Shown here piece after piece: positions 44,318 through 49,164 of a stretch of 49,164 bases of DNA; position 1 is the first letter of the stretch; each line of letters begins with the position of its first letter. The notes under the pieces were generated by a model that saw nothing but the letters and a program-made list of their open reading frames with translations, ran no database searches and was not told the origin of the DNA. Source of the DNA: Lachnospiraceae bacterium (GTDB lineage Bacteria; Bacillota; Clostridia; Lachnospirales; Lachnospiraceae); contig VSNO01000008.1 in NCBI GenBank assembly GCA_009774375.1, positions 1-49,164 of the forward strand, in the 5' to 3' direction. Position numbers and translations under genes: made by a program.

Positions 44318-45466
44318 CTACCATATGCGTATTCCTGTACCATTTAGCTTATATATCGCTTCAATATAAAAATAATCCGCATATACCATCGTGAAATGAT
44401 GCCTGCTGTCATGGTACGCCCCCGTACAGTTCTGAACGATCGCGTCACAATGACGGCTCCAGTCAGTCCTTGTGTCCGTGATCGCCTTTAATATCTTCAC
44501 TGCCGGACGTAAATAAACCTGCTTTTCATTTTCGGGAACACAGTCTGCCAGCTCGATCAGTCCTCCCGCAATGACACAGGCGCCGCAGGAATCCTCCAGC
44601 GCAGGTTTTTCGGGCTGCCGGAAATCAACAGGAATGATGCCGCTCTCCGGGATATTGGCAATGCAGTAATGCGCCACCCTCTTTGCCGTGTCGAGATATT
44701 CCTCTTTTCCCGAATTGGTATAGCTGTTCACAAAGCCATACAGCGCCCAGCCCTGTCCGCGCGTCCACGCGGAGCCTTCCCCATAGCCCTGTCCGCCATG
44801 GCTTTTTACAAATGCCCCTGTCTCAGGATCAAACTCCCCGATGTGGATCACCGAGCCGTCCTTTCTGATAAAGTGCGTCATGACACTGTCCGCATGGCGC
44901 ATGGCAATATGCCGGTATCGCGGATCTCCAGTCTCCTTTGACGCCCAGTACAGCAGCGATATGTTAAACATGCAGTCAATGATCGCCCAGCCTCTGGTGT
45001 CCTGATCCGGTAAATCATTCCATGCACGAATATAATTTCCCTGCGGATTAAAACGTCCAGCCAGAAGATTCGCGGCGTGCAGCGCAGCCTTTTTCGCTTC
45101 CTCGTTTCCTGTGATCCTGTAGTCGGCCACCACAGCCGGCAGAAACATAAATCCCACATCATGGTGAAGCCCGTAGAAATCCGAGAAAGTCTGTTCCAGC
45201 TTTTTCTCACATTTCCTCGCCATGTCAATGTAGCGCTCCTCCCCCGTATCCTGGTACAACAGCCACAGAATCCCGCCCCAGAAGCCATTCGTCCACCAGT
45301 TCAATCCATCATCTGCATTCCAGTCTTTTGTGCTGTCGCTCCGGTCGTCGTAGTTTCCATTTTCATCCGTCGTGTAGGGAATCTTATCTTTATTTTTCTC
45401 GCTTACCCAACTGATCTTTTCCCTGATTTTTTCAACCGTATCTGTGATCCATCTCTGTTCGTCCAT
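44318..45466 (-). CDS. GH88-type unsaturated glucuronyl hydrolase
   Basis: A 382-residue alpha/alpha-barrel enzyme. It hydrates and releases 4,5-unsaturated uronic acid from the ends of oligosaccharides made by lyases. The catalytic Asp pair of the family is visible in LHHDVGFMF and WAIIDCMFNISLLYWAS. DGLNWWTNGFWGGILWLLY, GEGSAWTRGQGWALYGFVNSY and YADYFYIEAIYKL are further family segments. The RGQGWALYGF plus SCGACVIAGGLIEL pattern suits GH88 better than GH105. ATG 45466 with GGAGG 6 bases upstream is preferred to the longer frame from 45607. It acts with the heparinase II/III-like lyase. Confidence 0.88.
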   Translation of the reverse strand: MDEQRWITDTVEKIREKISWVSEKNKDKIPYTTDENGNYDDRSDSTKDWNADDGLNWWTNGFWGGILWLLYQDTGEERYIDMARKCEKKLEQTFSDFYGLHHDVGFMFLPAVVADYRITGNEEAKKAALHAANLLAGRFNPQGNYIRAWNDLPDQDTRGWAIIDCMFNISLLYWASKETGDPRYRHIAMRHADSVMTHFIRKDGSVIHIGEFDPETGAFVKSHGGQGYGEGSAWTRGQGWALYGFVNSYTNSGKEEYLDTAKRVAHYCIANIPESGIIPVDFRQPEKPALEDSCGACVIAGGLIELADCVPENEKQVYLRPAVKILKAITDTRTDWSRHCDAIVQNCTGAYHDSRHHFTMVYADYFYIEAIYKLNGTGIRIW

Positions 45467-45613
45467 ATCTCTCCTCCGTTTGTTTTTCCTTATGGTTTCA
45501 AGGAACTGTTGATAGTTTCCAAGATTCCTGATCCTACTATAAAGATTTGAACGACCTCCTGCAATGACCTTTGATGTGATCAACTGACATTTTATGCTTT
45601 TTAACAACAGGGC

Positions 45614-46360
45614 TTATCTATTCTCCTGCTGATACAGCCGCAGCCGCTCATTCATTCGTTCCGCCTGCTTTTTCCCCCGCCTCCACACAACAGCGGAAAC
45701 AAACACAAAGATAGCCGCTATGGCAAGGAGCATCGCCAGTACCATCGGCAGATTGTCAAGATAGAACCACTCAAACCAGATCCCGCAGCCCAGGACGATC
45801 GCATTCGTCAGGACATAATGGCATACATAAATACACAGCAGCGCCTTTTTGCCGATCTCCCGCTGCGGATAAAAACCTGCCACAAGACTGCACAGAAAGG
45901 AGACACCCAGAATCTGCCACAAAATCTCCACCCCCAGTACCGCCTGCTGCCAGAACACAGTAATGTACAATGCCGTCACAGCAAGCACACAGGTTGTCAC
46001 ACACACAAAGACAAAAGCCACATCTCTTAACCGTTTCACCTTCGACAGATTGACAATGCAGGACTTGGACGCACGGAAAAAATCCGTTCCCTGGAAAATC
46101 TCCTGCAGCTCATACAGTTTCATCCTGGTCTCATAGACCTCCTTTTCCAGATACAGGAAAACCTTATTGTCCACCGCCTCAAAATAATAGATCTCCTCCG
46201 GCGCGACCTGAAAATAATTCCCGGCCTGCAGGGCAGTGATCTTCTCCCGCCCCGCCTTGACCGCATAGATCAATTTTAACAGCTGCTGATCCATATGACG
46301 GCAGCGGACAATGATCTCGTCCTCCTCGCCCTCGCCCGGCTCTGTGATCGTAATCTTCAT
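45614..46360 (-). CDS. LytTR DNA-binding domain fused to DUF3021 membrane domain
   Basis: A 248-residue fusion. Residues 1-108 are most of a LytTR regulator (MKITITEPGEGEEDEIIVRC, EEIYYFEAVDNKVFLYLEKEVYETRMKLYELQE, FFRASKSCIVNLSKV). The last strands of that domain are missing. From KRLRDVAFVFVCVTTCVLAV it becomes a DUF3021 protein with four membrane helices and a basic C-terminus. In related bacteria LytTR and DUF3021 are two adjacent genes, so this looks like a deletion fusion, probably through a shared AAACGG-type stretch at the junction (near 46035). It precedes nothing but follows the ABC-2 exporter genes on the same strand and would regulate them. Confidence 0.8.
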   Translation of the reverse strand: MKITITEPGEGEEDEIIVRCRHMDQQLLKLIYAVKAGREKITALQAGNYFQVAPEEIYYFEAVDNKVFLYLEKEVYETRMKLYELQEIFQGTDFFRASKSCIVNLSKVKRLRDVAFVFVCVTTCVLAVTALYITVFWQQAVLGVEILWQILGVSFLCSLVAGFYPQREIGKKALLCIYVCHYVLTNAIVLGCGIWFEWFYLDNLPMVLAMLLAIAAIFVFVSAVVWRRGKKQAERMNERLRLYQQENR

Positions 46361-46378
46361 AACCCCTCCAATTTCATC

Positions 46379-47293
46379 TCAACGGTCTCTCAGCCTGCGC
46401 CGCCTGCTGATCCACACGGATATCGTTACAGCCATTATAGCATATACCGCGATCAATAAAAACTGAAACTGCAGCGACACTTCCTGATCTCCTATGAAAA
46501 TGGTCACGCCCATCTGCTCGCGAAACTGCTCTCCCGCGGTCCTGGGCAGCCCGTCAAATGTCCGCGCGATGGCGTCTTCCGTGCAGACGTCCCGCATCAT
46601 CGCGGCGCCGTGCAGCACCGGCAGGCATTTCAATACGCTGCCGACACTCTCCGGCAGCATGGACATCGGCAGGTAAATGGCGCCCACAAAGCCTACCAGC
46701 GTCCCTATGATCGTCATCATGCTGCTCCACGCGCTCTCGCTGTGCACAAACAGCGCAAGCAGATAAAACAGCGCCGCATACATAAACGTGTTCAGCACAA
46801 TCATGCCAGATAATTTCAGGCAATCCGCCACACCGAGCAGCGGATACCCGCACAATGCCATGTAGGCTTCACCCAGCGCCAGTGTCAGCACACACATGCC
46901 TGTACCGACAATCCATGCTGCAAAGATATATCCAAGCGCGGTCTGAATCCGCCTGACCGGCGCCATGTAAAAACACGCCAGCCTGTTTTTCGCCTCGTCC
47001 TGCACCATCGTTCCCATGATCGTCAGTGTGATCGTGACTGCATTGACCTCCAGGATCCCCGCAAGCGTCCACATCTGTATCAGCCAGGCGGCATTTCTCT
47101 CGTCCGCCGCGGTATCCCGCACCCCGCCGGACGCCGCGAGCGCGCTCACCACGTTTTCGCTGTTCATGCTTCCCAGAAAGATGACCATCAATGCCAGCAC
47201 GATCAGCATGGACAGCACGGAAAAAAAGACGGACACGTAATCCCTGATATAAAGCAGCATATTTCTCTTTGACAAATAATAGATTTCTTTCAT
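46379..47293 (-). CDS. ABC-2 type exporter permease
   Basis: A 304-residue membrane protein of the ABC-2 (DrrB-like) family. It has six helices, the first at about 20-42 (VSVFFSVLSMLIVLALMVIFLG), and an extracytoplasmic loop 2 (about 50-75). The conserved GFVGAIYLPMSMLPESVGSVLKCLPVLHGAAMMRDV lies before the last helix. It starts 6 bases after the C-terminal remnant of the ATPase gene, so the two form an operon. Exports a drug, peptide or lipid, not identified. With the damaged ATPase it may be idle. Confidence 0.88.
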   Translation of the reverse strand: MKEIYYLSKRNMLLYIRDYVSVFFSVLSMLIVLALMVIFLGSMNSENVVSALAASGGVRDTAADERNAAWLIQMWTLAGILEVNAVTITLTIMGTMVQDEAKNRLACFYMAPVRRIQTALGYIFAAWIVGTGMCVLTLALGEAYMALCGYPLLGVADCLKLSGMIVLNTFMYAALFYLLALFVHSESAWSSMMTIIGTLVGFVGAIYLPMSMLPESVGSVLKCLPVLHGAAMMRDVCTEDAIARTFDGLPRTAGEQFREQMGVTIFIGDQEVSLQFQFLLIAVYAIMAVTISVWISRRRRLRDR

Positions 47294-47298
47294 TTTAA

Positions 47299-47965
47299 CC
47301 CTCCAGTATTTTTCCTGTCACGTTCAAGAACACATCGTCCATGGAGCCCTGCACCATCTCAAACCCGTCGATCAGTTCCCTCACACTGTCCAGAACCGGC
47401 AGCGCCGCCTTGCTCTCCGGCACAGCCGTTCCAGAGACTCCCACACCTTTTTTCTCGTGGCGGGATCAAGCCCTGTCGTCGGCTCGTCCAGAAACATGAT
47501 CTGCGGCGTATTGACCAGTGCCCTTGCGATCTCGCACCGCCTCTTCTGCCCGCCGGAAAGTTTTGCAAACCGCCTGTGATATACGTCCTCGAGTTCCAGT
47601 ATACCGCATATCCTCTCAATGGCAGCACGCAGCTTTTTATGGTCTCTCTCGTACAGCACACCCCTGACAAACAGGTTTTCCTCCACGGTCAGCTTGTCGT
47701 CCAGACAGTTATTCTGATAGACGACTCCGATCCGCTTCCTGATCTCCTCGTCCTGTTCTCCCGCCTGAAATCCGCAGACCTCCACTCTTCCCGCCGTCGC
47801 CGGATAGAGCGTGCAGAGCATGTTGATCGTCGTGGACTTGCCCGCGCCGTTGATGCCCAGAAAGCCAAACAGCTCCCCACGCTCCACCTGAAAACTGATG
47901 TCGTCCACTGCCTTTACATCGCCAAAATACTTCTTTAATCCCTCTGCTTTGATCACTGGTCCCAT
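47299..47965 (-). pseudogene. ABC-2 exporter ATPase with internal deletion
   Basis: Codons 1-180 are an ABC ATPase: Walker A GINGAGKS at 38-45, Q-loop YQNN near 83-86, signature LSGGQ at 136-140 and Walker B IMFLDE at 156-161, then DPATRKKVWESLERL. The frame then turns into RRARRRCRFWTV and stops at 47381. Another frame carries the true C-terminus (SKAALPVLDSVRELIDGFEM, then VQGSMDDVFLNVTGKILEG) to TAA at 47299. The missing 70-90 residues include the H-loop His required for ATP hydrolysis. Confidence 0.85.
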
Positions 47966-48043
47966 CTGCCTGTTCCTTTCTATTCCTTTTTATTCCTTTC
48001 TGTTTTTATTTCCTCCAATGCTTCATTCCTAAACATCATACGC

Positions 48044-48088
48044 AAAAAAGGCAGCCGCCGCAATCGCAATGCGGCAAGCTGCCTTTTT
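48044..48088. terminator. Bidirectional terminator
   Basis: AAAAAAGGCAGC (48044-48055) with GCTGCCTTTTT (48078-48088), with an inner GCCGC/GCGGC pairing. A and T runs on both sides make it work on either strand; it separates the MerR gene from the ABC-2 operon. Confidence 0.85.
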
Positions 48089-48155
48089 GAATCTGTAAGT
48101 TGCCATGGCAGGGCGCAACATGCACTGTCGCCCCTCCATCATTTGTTCCGCACCG

Positions 48156-48240
48156 TGCACACAAACTCCCATTCACCTGCTTCGGCGGGCACTCCGATCA
48201 GTATGGTGAAATCGCTGATTTCACACTGACTGTCCTGTGT
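48156..48240 (-). pseudogene. Short coding-like remnant after the MerR gene
   Basis: In one frame the minus strand reads EISDFTILIGVPAEAGEWEF and a few more residues (VCTVRNK) before a stop. It looks like the end of a protein but has no start. Family not recognised; it may be chance. Confidence 0.2.
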
Positions 48241-48980
48241 TACTCCCGTGCGCAGTACAGCGCGACCGCCTGGCTGACAAACGCCGCGGTGCCCTCCCCG
48301 CCGGCTTTGTCGATATTGCGCTTCATGCGCTCATCACCCGCGTACATCTCGCCCAGACCGTGCAGGATCTCGTCCGTACACTGGTAATAATGCTCCGTGA
48401 TAAACGCCTGTATCCCGGCAACCTCCTCCTGCACTGCCTGATCCGCAGGAGAACCCTGCCGCAGCCTGCCGATCCTGGCAAAGCGCTCCATCAGCCGGCT
48501 GGCGATTTCTGCCTGCTCCGCGTCCGTCCTCCCTTTTGCCTTCTGCTGATATTCGCCATATGCCGCGGTATCACCCCACCGCCTGCGAACCTCCTCCTCA
48601 TATTGTTTCATTTCTTCTTTTTCAAATGCGTCAAAAGCCTTCATATCCATTGTTTCCACTCCTTCTTCCTGCAGCCTGCGCGCAAACGAGATCAGCTTCT
48701 GCGTGTGGGCGAGCTGCAGCTCCAACAGTCTGATCTGTTGTGCAAGCGCCTCCCGCTGGTCAAAATCCGGACTATCCAGAATCGTCCTGATCTGTTGCAG
48801 CGGAAACTGCAGCTCGCGGAACAGCAGTATATTCTGCAGGCGTTTTAACTCGTCATCACCGTACAGGCGATACCCGGCCTCCGTCACCTTGGCAGGCTTC
48901 AACAAGCCGATCGCATCATAGTGGTGCAGTGAACGGACGCTCACACCCGTCAGTCTGCTTACCTCGTTTACTGTCAGCAT
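48240..48980 (-). CDS. MerR family regulator with TipAS-like ligand domain
   Basis: A 246-residue regulator. Residues 1-70 are the MerR winged helix (LTVNEVSRLTGVSVRSLHHYDAIGLLKPAKVTEAGYRLYGDDEL). A coiled-coil dimerisation helix follows (about 78-110). Residues about 115-245 are a TipAS-type antibiotic-binding domain (FEKEEMKQYEEEVRRRWGDTAAYGEYQQK, EILHGLGEMYAGDERMKRNIDKAGGEGTAAFVSQAVALYC). Such regulators activate resistance or export genes when a peptide drug binds. The ABC-2 exporter genes lie next on the same strand, behind a terminator, and could be a target. Confidence 0.92.
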   Translation of the reverse strand: MLTVNEVSRLTGVSVRSLHHYDAIGLLKPAKVTEAGYRLYGDDELKRLQNILLFRELQFPLQQIRTILDSPDFDQREALAQQIRLLELQLAHTQKLISFARRLQEEGVETMDMKAFDAFEKEEMKQYEEEVRRRWGDTAAYGEYQQKAKGRTDAEQAEIASRLMERFARIGRLRQGSPADQAVQEEVAGIQAFITEHYYQCTDEILHGLGEMYAGDERMKRNIDKAGGEGTAAFVSQAVALYCARE

Positions 48981-49125
48981 CGTTCTTTCCTTTCCTTACA
49001 TATTTTATACGTTCTTCCCGGGAATAAATTTATCATAAACTATGACACAGTGTCAGAGTCAAGACTTTTTTGCATTTTTTTGTCTTTTCTTGTTACTATT
49101 CACAGCCGATTTTTTGGCACGTCAA

Positions 49126-49164
49126 AAAAAAGCGGGTGGACAGTGATTGTTTGCCCGCTTTTTT
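49126..49164. terminator. Terminator hairpin at window end
   Basis: AAAAAAGCGGG (49126-49136) pairs with CCCGCTTTTTT (49154-49164). A/T runs on both strands suggest a bidirectional terminator; the gene it serves lies beyond the window. Confidence 0.75.

Noticed and set aside
1..49164. CRISPR arrays, tRNA or rRNA genes, riboswitches
   Set aside because: No regularly spaced short repeats, cloverleaf-like or rRNA-like sequences, nor a riboswitch core that I could recognise were seen on reading; a covariance search would be needed to exclude small RNAs.

Overview
The window looks like chromosomal DNA of a gut-type member of the Lachnospiraceae (Clostridia). The basis is gene content: DUF3793, a FeoB-associated Cys-rich membrane protein, GPH sugar symporters, LplB/YtcP-type polysaccharide permeases, large membrane-bound AraC sensors, LytTR/DUF3021 pairs and an Rpn/PD-(D/E)XK nuclease. 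Ribosome binding sites are strong GGAGG types. No rRNA, tRNA, CRISPR array or intact insertion sequence was seen. Species cannot be named from this.

Region 1 (1-4.2 kb) holds an AraC regulator, two methyltransferase loci, small membrane proteins and two closely related DtxR-type regulators. Much of it is broken: one-base frameshifts, a truncated DtxR, and a hydrolase/methyltransferase chimera.

Region 2 (4.4-12.3 kb) is a metal island: an HMA protein, a third DtxR regulator, a P1B ATPase with its DUF6110 partner, a Cys-rich Feo protein, FeoB, two FeoA proteins and DUF3793. It is marked by at least seven copies of a 16-bp palindrome, RTTAGN-N4-NCTAAY, placed before the feo genes, DUF3793 and the HMA gene. 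This is most simply an iron-responsive DtxR-type regulon.

Region 3 (12.3-23.7 kb) carries what I read as a tannin/gallate pathway: tannase, an LpdC-like UbiD decarboxylase, its UbiX prenyl-FMN synthase, an LpdD-like protein, a second esterase, a truncated GPH symporter and two overlapping LysR regulators. Tannase would release gallate from galloyl esters, and LpdC with prenyl-FMN from UbiX would convert it to pyrogallol. Downstream lie a deleted GH3 gene, beta-phosphoglucomutase and a damaged lipoprotein esterase.

Region 4 (23.8-32.5 kb) starts with wrecked transporter genes (ABC exporter, GPH symporter), then a hemicellulose cluster (AraC regulator, GH31, GH43, abhydrolase_7 esterase), then a decayed GH28 fragment beside an Rpn nuclease gene with a nonsense codon.

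Region 5 (32.5-45.5 kb) is a uronate-polysaccharide utilisation locus: GH28, solute-binding lipoprotein, a two-TM AraC sensor, two permeases, a 1211-aa heparinase II/III-like protein and a GH88-type unsaturated uronyl hydrolase. No ABC ATPase is encoded, so a shared housekeeping MsmX-type ATPase is expected.

Region 6 (45.6-49.2 kb) has a LytTR-DUF3021 fusion, an ABC-2 permease with a deleted ATPase, and a MerR/TipAS regulator.

Two themes cut across regions. First, an unusual number of genes carry clean internal deletions or fusions. Second, a structured repeat of about 100-130 bp occurs twice, once supplying the C-terminus of the GH43 enzyme.
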